A program made the translations under genes and the position numbers. 53,640 nucleotides of DNA from UBA917 sp964435085 (GTDB lineage: Bacteria; Patescibacteriota; Patescibacteriia; Patescibacteriales; Patescibacteriaceae), in NCBI GenBank assembly GCA_964435085.1, contig CAYSXQ010000004.1, positions 1 to 53,640 of the forward strand, written 5' to 3'. Positions 23,546 through 31,105 of this stretch are shown here, piece by piece. The notes beneath the pieces are model-generated. The model saw only the letters and a program-made list of their open reading frames with translations. It did not search any database and was not told the origin of the DNA. The number at the start of each line of letters is the position of its first letter. Position 1 is the first letter of the stretch.

Positions 23546-24586
23546 TTAGCAGCCCCAGCCTGGAGTAGAGTTTATTTTATCTAAGTTAGCTTTGACTTTG
23601 CCGACATGATTGTAAGTTTGGAGATAGCTTTTTGGCTTGGCTGGATTCCAGTTAGCTGGGCACTCCCAAGCTGTTTTGCCGAAGCAACTTGGTTTGCGTG
23701 ATTCGTTGTTAGCTTTTGGTCCGCCGTTATAGGCAGCGATAAAGTATTTAAGCTCCTTAGCGTTGCAGCCAATTTTATTACTTGCCTGGCCACCACAAGC
23801 CTTTGATTGTAGGAGCTTAATGTATTCAGCTCCGGCATAGATATTATCTTGATTTTTATTGATATCGCCACCAGCTTTAGCTGTCTCGAGAGTGGCAAAG
23901 GTTGTGGGCATAAGTTGCATAAGTCCTTGGGCGCCGACTGGGCTTGGTCTGGCCACGCCACCTGTTTCCGCCATCATTAAGGCTTTGAGGACATTGCAAT
24001 CAACCTGATATTTATCAGCTGCTTTTCGTAGCATGGAATCATAGGTAGAGACATTGGTTTTGAATGTTGGTGAGTCTTTGATGTAAGCGCCGGTTAATTC
24101 GCTGCCGCCAGCGGTAAATTCTGGCTCTGGGTCCTCGATGCTATCAATAGTAATGTTTTTAAAATTAACCAAGTCAGTGTTGATCATGGAGAGTAACATG
24201 TAAGAGCCAAGTCCAAGGGCAAGGCCGGCTAGTCCGCTGTTAATCCAGGCTTTTGATTCGCTAATACTACTGGGATTGCCCATGGAGACTACTCGTCTAA
24301 TGCCGCCATAGGCGATGGCAATCATGGCGACAATACCGATGATGCCGATACCGTAGCGATAAATAGCGACAATGTATTCAGCGATCCAGCTATTAGAAAT
24401 AGTGCCAAGGCTATCAGGAACTGAAGCTTGAAATGGCTCCATACCTGGGATGGGTATTTGGAGCTTGGGTGGTTCCATGGAGGTATCAGGATTGAGGATG
24501 CTAGCAGAGGAAAGCAGCGGAACGCAAATAATTAACAGTAAGAAGCTGCTAAGTAATAGACGATGAATAACTTTAAGCTTGGACAT
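23546..24586 (-). CDS. VirB2/TrbC-like pilin segment fused to a lytic transglycosylase (SLT) domain
   Basis: The 346 residues begin with a signal-like segment (about 8-29). Two membrane helices follow (about 66-92, YRYGIGIIGIVAMIAIAYGG, and about 108-130, WINSGLAGLALGLGSYMLL) in the arrangement of VirB2/TrbC conjugative pilins. An SLT domain (about 170-335) then has the catalytic Glu in LMMAETGG, plus GAQGLMQLMP and AAYNGGPKAN. Six cysteines, including the terminal GWGC, match the downstream paralogue. It lies between the DsbA-like gene and the second transglycosylase gene. It may open the wall for a secretion or pilus channel; the pilin likeness is judged from topology and motif style. Confidence 0.87.
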   Translation of the reverse strand: MSKLKVIHRLLLSSFLLLIICVPLLSSASILNPDTSMEPPKLQIPIPGMEPFQASVPDSLGTISNSWIAEYIVAIYRYGIGIIGIVAMIAIAYGGIRRVVSMGNPSSISESKAWINSGLAGLALGLGSYMLLSMINTDLVNFKNITIDSIEDPEPEFTAGGSELTGAYIKDSPTFKTNVSTYDSMLRKAADKYQVDCNVLKALMMAETGGVARPSPVGAQGLMQLMPTTFATLETAKAGGDINKNQDNIYAGAEYIKLLQSKACGGQASNKIGCNAKELKYFIAAYNGGPKANNESRKPSCFGKTAWECPANWNPAKPKSYLQTYNHVGKVKANLDKINSTPGWGC

Positions 24587-24591
24587 GGTTT

Positions 24592-25320
24592 TTATTTAGT
24601 ATCTAGTAAATTGAGTAGATAGCTTTCAAAAGTGTCTTTGTCTAATTCGCCACTAGGGTACTCTAGTCCGTTGACATACCAGCTAGGTGTGCCAGGGACA
24701 GCTAAGCGTTCGCTATCGACCATGTTTTTCTTGATGGTGTTGAGATACTTGCGAGTGTCGAGACAGTTTTTGAACTGTGCTTGGTCGAGCTTTATATTTT
24801 GAGCGAGGGCAAGGATGCTGGCTTCGTCCTGACCAAGGCCGTCACTTTGGTTTTGGTAAAGTAGGTCGTGCATGGTCCAGAATTGATTTTGCTCGCCAGC
24901 ACAATGTGCAGCAAGGGCGAGGCCGACTGATTTTTCGCTGGGAGTGCGATCACGGAAGATGAGCTGGACTCGATCTTGATACTTGAGGGCGAGGCTACGA
25001 ATGATAGGGTAGGAGGCTCGTGAATGGATGCAGGTAAAATCACCAAATTCGACGATGGTTACTTTTGGTTTTTTGGCACCGATGGCATTATAGCTGTTAT
25101 TAGTGCCGTAAATAGTGTTGAGGCGTTTGAGTAGCTCGCTGTTGTCTGGCTTGCTACTGGTAGCGATTGTCTCTTGCTTGCTGGGCGTTGATGGAGTGAC
25201 GGTTGTAAGCTTGTCGGTGTTAGGTTGAGAGTTGGAATAGAGGGCGAGTCCAGCAACAAAAGTAATTGTTGCAACAATTAAAATTAACCAAGAGAGTTTG
25301 TTTTGTAGCTCTTTGTCCAT
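24592..25320 (-). CDS. DsbA/thioredoxin-fold thiol oxidoreductase, membrane-anchored, CxxS active site
   Basis: The 242 residues have an N-terminal anchor (about 10-28) and a thioredoxin_4/DsbA-like domain: VTIVEFGDFTCIHSRAS, HCAGEQNQFWTMHDLLY and the cis-Pro loop VPGTPSWYVNG. The active site is C97-I-H-S100, so the second Cys of CxxC is Ser. Such sites favour isomerase or mixed-disulfide chemistry over simple oxidation. It is the first gene of an operon with two six-cysteine transglycosylases, which are plausible substrates. A promoter is clear at 25378-25350. Confidence 0.88.
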   Translation of the reverse strand: MDKELQNKLSWLILIVATITFVAGLALYSNSQPNTDKLTTVTPSTPSKQETIATSSKPDNSELLKRLNTIYGTNNSYNAIGAKKPKVTIVEFGDFTCIHSRASYPIIRSLALKYQDRVQLIFRDRTPSEKSVGLALAAHCAGEQNQFWTMHDLLYQNQSDGLGQDEASILALAQNIKLDQAQFKNCLDTRKYLNTIKKNMVDSERLAVPGTPSWYVNGLEYPSGELDKDTFESYLLNLLDTK

Positions 25321-25349
25321 TGCTTAATCTTATTTAATTAGTTATGATA

Positions 25350-25378
25350 ATTATATCATAAGAGCTAAATTTAACCAA
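25350..25378 (-). promoter_or_regulatory. Promoter of the thiol oxidoreductase-transglycosylase operon
   Basis: On the reverse strand, TTGGTT, a 17-base spacer and TATAAT occur. The -10 is preceded by TGA, giving an extended -10. The -35 abuts the start codon of the divergent exonuclease gene at 25380. Confidence 0.7.
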
Positions 25379-25379
25379 G

Positions 25380-26141
25380 ATGAAAATAGTTTCCTGGAAT
25401 ATAAATGGCATTAGAGCGGCGATCAAAAACGGCTTTCCTGAGTCTCTAGCTAAGATCAATCCTGATGTGATTGGTCTGCAAGAAGTAAAGATTGATAATG
25501 ATCGGCGCGCGGCCGAAGCTTTTGAATTTAAAGGCTACGAAGATCATTGGCATAGTGCTAAGAAGCCTGGTTATGCTGGCACAGCTATTTTGACTAAGGT
25601 TAAGCCCTTGAAATTAATCGCTGGCATTGATTTGTCGCACTTTGATGATGAGGGTCGGACGATTACGGCTGAATACGAGAAATTTTATTTTATCAATAAT
25701 TATTTTCCTAATGCCCAGCCGGGACTCAAGCGGATTAAATACAAAGAAGACTACAATCGTGATCTACTTGCTTATGCTAAGAAATTAGAAAAGAAAAAGC
25801 CAGTTATTATCGTTGGTGATTTGAATGTGGCGATGGAAGAAATTGATCTTGCGCGACCGAAGGAAAATGTTGGTGAGCCGGGCTTTAGTGACGAGGAGCG
25901 TTACTGGGGTCGAGAGTATTTGAAGGCGGGCTTCATTGATACCTTTCGTTATTTGCATCCTGGTGAGCAGAAATATTCCTGGTGGAGCTATCGCGCGGGA
26001 GCTAGAGCGAAGAATGTTGGTTGGAGAATTGATTATGTGTTGATCTCAGAGAAGCTTAAGTCAAAGCTGGTGAGCGCGGAAATCAGGAACGATATTATGG
26101 GGAGTGATCATTGTCCGGTGGAAATAGATATAAAGCTTTAA
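25380..26141 (+). CDS. xth: Exodeoxyribonuclease III (AP endonuclease, Xth family)
   Basis: The 253 residues form the whole exonuclease-endonuclease-phosphatase fold. Visible motifs are VSWNINGIRAA (4-14), LQEVKID with the metal-binding Glu, GDLNVAMEEIDLARP, and the catalytic His in GSDHCPVEIDI. The enzyme cuts DNA at abasic sites in base-excision repair. It is divergent from the redox operon. No Shine-Dalgarno sequence is visible before the ATG. Confidence 0.95.
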   Translation: MKIVSWNINGIRAAIKNGFPESLAKINPDVIGLQEVKIDNDRRAAEAFEFKGYEDHWHSAKKPGYAGTAILTKVKPLKLIAGIDLSHFDDEGRTITAEYEKFYFINNYFPNAQPGLKRIKYKEDYNRDLLAYAKKLEKKKPVIIVGDLNVAMEEIDLARPKENVGEPGFSDEERYWGREYLKAGFIDTFRYLHPGEQKYSWWSYRAGARAKNVGWRIDYVLISEKLKSKLVSAEIRNDIMGSDHCPVEIDIKL

Positions 26142-26288
26142 TAATTTTTAATTTTTGCAATTTTTAAATTTTTAAATAAGCACCAAATCTTAATTTTTAA
26201 TATATTATAATTAATAGTTGGGCTTTAAAAATTAGAAATTGGGATTTATTTAAAAATTACAAAAATTTAAAAATTAAAAATTCTATCC
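26142..26288. repeat. AT-rich intergenic inverted repeat, family A (A4 subtype)
   Basis: The left part is TAATTTTTAATTTTTGCAA then TTTTTAAATTTTTAAATAA. The right part is ATTTATTTAAAAATTACAAA then AATTTAAAAATTAAAAATTC. It is close to the element at 48661-48780 and fills the space up to the next gene. Confidence 0.7.
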
Positions 26289-26290
26289 TT

Positions 26291-26683
26291 ATGTCCGAAT
26301 TCAAAGTCCATGGCAAATTTTATCGCGAGTTAATTTTCTGGATTGGGATTCTCGCCACTATCTGCTATCGCATTATTATTTTCTTGAATTATTTGCCGAA
26401 TAAATTTTGGACTGATTTGGCTTGGTACACGGGGACGATTGGTTTTGCTTGGTACTTTGCACACCGGTACTTGGTGGAGAAACATCGTACCGAGACGATT
26501 GTTGATAATTCTTTGGTGGCGAAGATTACTAAGGGTGATAAGTTAGCTAAGGCTGATCAGGAGATTTTGGTGGCGACTTTGAATAGTTTGCAGTCATCAA
26601 AGTCACAGTGGAATTATATTGTGATTTTCTTGGCCTCAGGCCTGGCTTTGATGGCAGATATTGTTATTCGTTTGCTGAAATAA
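26291..26683 (+). CDS. Small three-helix membrane protein, unknown function
   Basis: I do not recognise this 130-residue protein. It has three predicted membrane helices (about 14-36, 45-66 and 106-128). A hydrophilic loop of about 35 residues (KITKGDKLAKADQEILVATLNSLQSSKSQ) separates the second and third. No catalytic motif is visible. It stands alone between two repeat elements, with xth upstream and leuS downstream. Confidence 0.75.
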   Translation: MSEFKVHGKFYRELIFWIGILATICYRIIIFLNYLPNKFWTDLAWYTGTIGFAWYFAHRYLVEKHRTETIVDNSLVAKITKGDKLAKADQEILVATLNSLQSSKSQWNYIVIFLASGLALMADIVIRLLK

Positions 26684-26760
26684 AGGCTAAGGTTAAGTTA
26701 ATATTATTATATTGTAATTAGAGTCTTTTGTTGTTAATCTGATTAGAAATAAAACATTAG

Positions 26761-26829
26761 TCGTAAGTCTAAAGTCTAAAGTCTGAAAGTCTCTTGACTT
26801 ACGACTTTAGACTTTAGACTTTGGACTTC
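26761..26829. repeat. Intergenic inverted repeat, family C
   Basis: AAGTCTAAAGTCTAAAGTCT on the left is matched by GACTTTAGACTTTAGACTTT on the right with a short centre. It is related to 3371-3428. The right arm ends 3 bases before the leuS start codon. Confidence 0.75.
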
Positions 26830-26832
26830 TTT

Positions 26833-29292
26833 ATGAAATACAATCACCAACAATTAGAAAAGAAATGGCAAAAGGACTGGCTAGAGTCTGATCTTTATCG
26901 TACTGATGAAAGCTCTGAGAAGCCGAAGTATTATTGCCTTGATATGTTTCCTTATCCTTCTGGTGCCGGGCTCCATGTCGGTCACCCGAAGGGTTATATT
27001 GCGACTGATATTATTAGCCGCTACAAGGCCTTGAATGGTTTTGCGGTTTTGCATCCTATGGGTTGGGATGCTTTTGGCTTGCCAGCGGAGAATTATGCTT
27101 TAGCTAATAAAGTTCATCCTAGAGTAGCGACAGAGGCTAATATTGCGACTTATAAGCGACAGCTATCAATGATTGGCTTGTCTTATGATTGGTCGAGAGA
27201 GATTAACACGACTGATCCAGAATATTATAAATGGACACAATGGATCTTTGCGGAGATGTTTAAGAAAGGTTTGGTTTATGAATCACAGGAGCCGATTAAT
27301 TGGTGTCCGAGTTGTTTAACTGGTCTTGCTAACGAAGACTTGGATAATGGTAAGTGTGAACGTTGTGGTAGTGTTGTTGAAAAAAAGCCTTTGAGACAGT
27401 GGGTGATTAGGATTACTGATTATGCTGAACGCTTGCTGGCTGATATTGAAAAATTAACCGATTGGGAAGATTCTATTAAAGAAATGCAGAGGAATTGGCT
27501 GGGTAAGTCGACGGGCGCTACGCTTAAATTTCCAATTTCCAATGATACAAGTGCCTCTATAGAAGTATTTACTACTCGACCAGACACTATTTTTGGTGCT
27601 ACTTATTTAGTTGTTTGTCCCGAACATAAACTGATTGCTGATAATCAGTCTTTAATTTCTAATTTATCTGAAGTTCAAGAGTATATTAATAAAGTTAAAA
27701 ATAAGTCGGATTTGGAGCGAACTGATTTAAATAAAGATAAGACTGGTGTAGAACTGAAAGGTTTGAAGGCTATTAATCCTGTTAATAAAGAAGAATTACC
27801 AATCTTTGTAGCTGACTATGTTCTCTCTGGCTATGGGACTGGTGCTATTATGGCGGTGCCAGCTCATGATGAACGAGACTGGGAATTTGCTTGCAAGTAT
27901 AATCTGCTGAAGAAGTCTGTGGTATTAGTTGAGGGAGCGAATGCTGACGAAGTAGTTGTGGGAAATGGAATATCGATTAACTCGGACTTTTTGGATGGTT
28001 TAGCTACTGAAGAAGCTAAGGCTAAAATAATTGAGTATTTAGAAAAAAATAATTTTGGTGCTAAGAGAACTAATTGGAAGTTAAAAGATTGGGTCTTTAG
28101 TCGTCAGCGTTATTGGGGCGAGCCTATCCCTTTGGTTTTTTGCGAGCATTGTAAATTAGCTGCTCAATTTGCTAATAAGGGTGAGGAGTTGAATCCTGGT
28201 TGGTTTGTTGATGAAAATTTGCCTGTGACTTTGCCGGATGTGGAAAGTTATGAGCCGTCTGGCACAGGTGAGTCGCCACTAGCTAATATCGCTGAGTGGG
28301 TAAATATTGCTTGTCCAAAATGTGGTGGTGAGGCGAGGCGAGAGACTAATACTATGCCGCAGTGGGCTGGCTCTTCTTGGTATTATTTGGCTTATATAAT
28401 GACTGGTAAATCTTTGAAGTCCAATACTTTGTTTGATTATAAAGATGTTCTAGCTAAATGGTCGCCAGTTGATATGTATGTTGGAGGAGCTGAGCATGCT
28501 ACTCGTCATTTGATTTATGCTCGTTTTTGGCATAAGTTCCTCTTTGATATTGGTGTGGTAACTAATGATGAGCCATTTACGGCTTTGCGTCAGGTGGGTC
28601 TGATTCTGGCTGAAGATGGACGCAAGATGAGCAAGCGTTGGGGTAATGTTATTAATCCTGATCAGATCATTGAATCACACGGTGCGGATGCGATGAGAGT
28701 CTATGAGATGTTTATGGGGCCATTTAATCAATCAGTGGCTTGGAGTACTAATGGACTCACTGGCGCTCGGAAATTCCTTGATAAGGTGTGGAATTTGTCG
28801 GAAAAGCTCAGTGATAATGCTGATAGTCGAGATATTGAGCGATTATTGCATAAAACTATTAAGAAGGTGGGCTCGGATATTGAAGCTTTGGCTTTTAATA
28901 CAGCCGTGAGTTCGATGATGATTTTGGTTAATGCTTTTACTTCTGAAACTACCGTTAATAAAGAAAATTTCCGTAGCTTTATTTTGTTGTTAGCTCCTTT
29001 TGCGCCACACTTGGCGGAGGAGTTGTGGCAAGTGGCTGGTGGATCGGGTAGTGTCTTTAAGCAGGCTTGGCCAAAGTTTAATCAGGACTTAGCTCGCGAC
29101 GAGAAGATTAAGTTGGTCGTGCAGGTTAATAGTAAGGTGCGTGAGGCGCTAGAGATGGAAGTTGATCTAGATGAAGAGGCGGTGAAGAATTTGGCAATGG
29201 CTTCGGAGAAGGTAGTTAAATGGCTCGATGGTCAGGAGATAGTGAAGGTAATTTTTGTGAAGAATAAGCTGATAAACTTCGTGTTGAAATAA
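26833..29292 (+). CDS. leuS: Leucyl-tRNA synthetase
   Basis: I use the ATG at 26833 (819 residues), because the in-frame start at 26821 would translate the end of a repeat. The class I signatures are H48-V-G-H51 and K598-M-S-K-R602. A zinc knuckle is at C158/C161 and C175/C178. The CP1 editing domain (about 220-420) contains TTRPDTIFGATYLV and GTGAIMAVPAHDERDWEFA. The C-terminal anticodon-binding and tail region is complete. Length fits bacterial LeuRS. Confidence 0.97.
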   Translation: MKYNHQQLEKKWQKDWLESDLYRTDESSEKPKYYCLDMFPYPSGAGLHVGHPKGYIATDIISRYKALNGFAVLHPMGWDAFGLPAENYALANKVHPRVATEANIATYKRQLSMIGLSYDWSREINTTDPEYYKWTQWIFAEMFKKGLVYESQEPINWCPSCLTGLANEDLDNGKCERCGSVVEKKPLRQWVIRITDYAERLLADIEKLTDWEDSIKEMQRNWLGKSTGATLKFPISNDTSASIEVFTTRPDTIFGATYLVVCPEHKLIADNQSLISNLSEVQEYINKVKNKSDLERTDLNKDKTGVELKGLKAINPVNKEELPIFVADYVLSGYGTGAIMAVPAHDERDWEFACKYNLLKKSVVLVEGANADEVVVGNGISINSDFLDGLATEEAKAKIIEYLEKNNFGAKRTNWKLKDWVFSRQRYWGEPIPLVFCEHCKLAAQFANKGEELNPGWFVDENLPVTLPDVESYEPSGTGESPLANIAEWVNIACPKCGGEARRETNTMPQWAGSSWYYLAYIMTGKSLKSNTLFDYKDVLAKWSPVDMYVGGAEHATRHLIYARFWHKFLFDIGVVTNDEPFTALRQVGLILAEDGRKMSKRWGNVINPDQIIESHGADAMRVYEMFMGPFNQSVAWSTNGLTGARKFLDKVWNLSEKLSDNADSRDIERLLHKTIKKVGSDIEALAFNTAVSSMMILVNAFTSETTVNKENFRSFILLLAPFAPHLAEELWQVAGGSGSVFKQAWPKFNQDLARDEKIKLVVQVNSKVREALEMEVDLDEEAVKNLAMASEKVVKWLDGQEIVKVIFVKNKLINFVLK

Positions 29293-29295
29293 ATT

Positions 29296-29353
29296 GGTGG
29301 AGTAGAAATGCACCACCTCGGCCTGTCGGCCACCCCTCCTTATCAAGGAGGGG
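29296..29353 (+). repeat. GC-rich triple-hairpin repeat containing the rsmA ribosome-binding site
   Basis: Three hairpins lie in a row: GGTGG/CCACC (29296-29317), GGCC/GGCC (29320-29331) and a perfect 9-bp stem CCCCTCCTT-atc-AAGGAGGGG (29333-29353). The 3' arm of the last is a strong Shine-Dalgarno sequence 6 bases before the rsmA ATG. It would be hidden when the stem forms. Confidence 0.65.
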
Positions 29354-29359
29354 ATTACA

Positions 29360-30217
29360 ATGAATATGGATTTACTGAAGGAAACAAAAGAGCTATGTAG
29401 TCTCTATCATATTAAGCCTAGTCCGACTAAGGGTCAGAATTTTTTGTTGAGCTCTCTGGTCTATGACAAGATTGTCGAGGCGGCTGGGATCAAGAAGACT
29501 GATATTGTAATGGAAGTTGGTCCTGGGCTTGGTTTTTTGACCATGGCTCTTGCTGATCGGGCGAAACAAGTTATTGCGGTGGAATTGGATGATAAATTGG
29601 TGGAGATTTTGCCTGATCGTTTTCGTTCTTTTGAGTATAATAATATTACTATTGTTCATGATAATGTCTTGAATTGGACCAGGCTCAGAGGACTGCCAAA
29701 ATTTGACGAATTTAAGATTGTGGCGAATTTGCCTTACAATATCAGCTCGATTTTCTTACGGAAGTTTTTGACTAGTGAACATAAGCCGACGACGATGACT
29801 TTGATGTTGCAGGATGAAGTGGCTAGGCGTATTGCGGCGAAGTCCGGTGATATGAGCTTACTGGCTCTGTCGGTGCAGTATTATGCTAATGTCGAGTATT
29901 TATTTAAAGTAATGGCGCGAGACTTTTATCCAGCGCCAAAGGTGAATAGCGCTGTGGTGCAGATTGTGCTGAAGTCCGCTAAAGATTTGCCGCTTAATGA
30001 GGCAGAAGAAAAGTTATTTTTCCGCTTGGCAAAGATCGGTTTTTCTTCACGACGTAAAATTTTAAAAAGTAATCTACTAAATGTCATTAAAATTAAGCCA
30101 GAATTGATGGCAGAACTAATGACAAAAAATAATATTTCCCTGATGGCCCGAGCTCAGGATTTGTCGGTGGCTGATTGGCTGGGACTACTTGGCTCTTTGG
30201 TGGAGTATATGGTATAA
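29360..30217 (+). CDS. rsmA: 16S rRNA (adenine1518-N6/adenine1519-N6)-dimethyltransferase RsmA (KsgA)
   Basis: RsmA dimethylates two adenines in the last helix of 16S rRNA. The 285 residues include KGQNFLLSSLVYDKI, SAM-binding motif I EVGPGLGFLTMAL (52-64), the acidic VELD, and the catalytic NLPYNISS (about 123-130). The helical C-terminal domain contains FSSRRKILKSNL. The family usually has QNFL followed by D/N, as here. AAGGAGGGG before the ATG sits in a hairpin. The gene follows leuS at a short distance and its end holds the promoter for the next gene. Confidence 0.96.
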   Translation: MNMDLLKETKELCSLYHIKPSPTKGQNFLLSSLVYDKIVEAAGIKKTDIVMEVGPGLGFLTMALADRAKQVIAVELDDKLVEILPDRFRSFEYNNITIVHDNVLNWTRLRGLPKFDEFKIVANLPYNISSIFLRKFLTSEHKPTTMTLMLQDEVARRIAAKSGDMSLLALSVQYYANVEYLFKVMARDFYPAPKVNSAVVQIVLKSAKDLPLNEAEEKLFFRLAKIGFSSRRKILKSNLLNVIKIKPELMAELMTKNNISLMARAQDLSVADWLGLLGSLVEYMV

Positions 30218-30218
30218 T
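30189..30218 (+). promoter_or_regulatory. Extended -10 promoter inside the rsmA 3' end
   Basis: TTGGCT, 18 bases and TATAAT (30213-30218) occur, with TGG before the -10. It would drive the TSP3 protein and the giant secreted protein. Confidence 0.5.
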
Positions 30219-30227
30219 GGTAAGGCT

Positions 30228-30367
30228 AATTTTAAATTTCAAATTTCAAATTTAAAAACAATTTTGAATTTTTTAATTTCAAAAATAGCTGCTATTACTA
30301 GTTTTAAAATTTAGATTTGGAGCATTGGAAATTGTTTTGAAATTTTAAATTTTAAATTTGAAATTAA
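30228..30367. repeat. AT-rich intergenic inverted repeat, family A
   Basis: The left arm TTTTAAATTTCAAATTTCAA plus ATTTAAAAACAATTTTGAAT is matched on the right by ATTGTTTTGAAATTTTAAAT plus TTTAAATTTGAAATTAATCT. It is closely related to 2127-2240 and 15308-15441, down to the AATTAATCT right end shared with 15308-15441. It ends just before the ATG at 30375. Confidence 0.75.
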
Positions 30368-30374
30368 TCTCTCT

Positions 30375-31091
30375 ATGGACAATCAGCTCTATGCTAGTCC
30401 AACAACTTCTTCTGCTAACTCAGTTCCTACTCCTCCTATCATCTCTACTGATGATCAAGGCTTAACTCATAAGCAACGAGTAGGTATCTATATTTTGATT
30501 TTTTTGATCATTATTATTTTAGGTGCTTGGTATTGGCAGGTGCGGAGATATGTTGTCTTGGGGATGTATGGCAGTTTTGATCCGGTGGCTTTGAAACAAG
30601 AGGCGATTAATGCTCAGAAATTGCAGGATAATCAGGCTCGTCTGGATGCTACTTACAATACGGATACTGATGTTGATGGCTTGCCTGATTGGGAAGAAAT
30701 GAATATCTATAACAGTTCACCATTTCTCACAGATACTGACGGTGACGGCTTTGATGATAAGCAAGAAGTGGACAATAAAACTAATCCTAATTGTCCTGAG
30801 GGTAAGGAGTGTATTGGTAGTATGACAGCTGAGCAGAGGCCAGTGGATGCTAGTGCGAGTCAGGTGTCTGTGCCAAATGTTGGTCAGGATCAATTGGAGC
30901 TGCTTAAGAAGGCTTTTGGTGATAATCCTGATACATCCTTTCTGCGCAATCAGCTGCTTAATGCGACAACAAATGATGAGCAGAAGCAGGTTATTAATGG
31001 TTTGACAGATCGACAGTTGGTGGATTTTTATCAGCAGATGATTCAAGGGTCTGCTAGTAAGACTGAGCCTACTGGTAATACGCTTAAATAA
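30375..31091 (+). CDS. Membrane-anchored protein with TSP3-type calcium-binding loops
   Basis: The 238 residues have a Ser/Thr/Pro-rich start and one membrane helix (about 36-55, YILIFLIIIILGAWYW). Two DxDxDG-type calcium loops of thrombospondin type 3 kind follow at about 96-135 (NTDTDVDGLPDWEE and DTDGDGFDDKQE). Two cysteines lie just after (NCPEGKEC). The outer C-terminal part is helical. It starts the operon for the giant secreted protein (15 bases away), so it may help anchor or fold that protein. The helix-plus-TSP3 design echoes the gene at 17881. Confidence 0.8.
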   Translation: MDNQLYASPTTSSANSVPTPPIISTDDQGLTHKQRVGIYILIFLIIIILGAWYWQVRRYVVLGMYGSFDPVALKQEAINAQKLQDNQARLDATYNTDTDVDGLPDWEEMNIYNSSPFLTDTDGDGFDDKQEVDNKTNPNCPEGKECIGSMTAEQRPVDASASQVSVPNVGQDQLELLKKAFGDNPDTSFLRNQLLNATTNDEQKQVINGLTDRQLVDFYQQMIQGSASKTEPTGNTLK

Positions 31092-31105
31092 TAAAGCGCT
31101 TTGAT

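Noticed and set aside
26821..26832. TTG start for leuS
   Set aside because: It lies in the end of a family C repeat. The ATG at 26833 gives the normal N-terminus MKYNHQQLEKKWQ.
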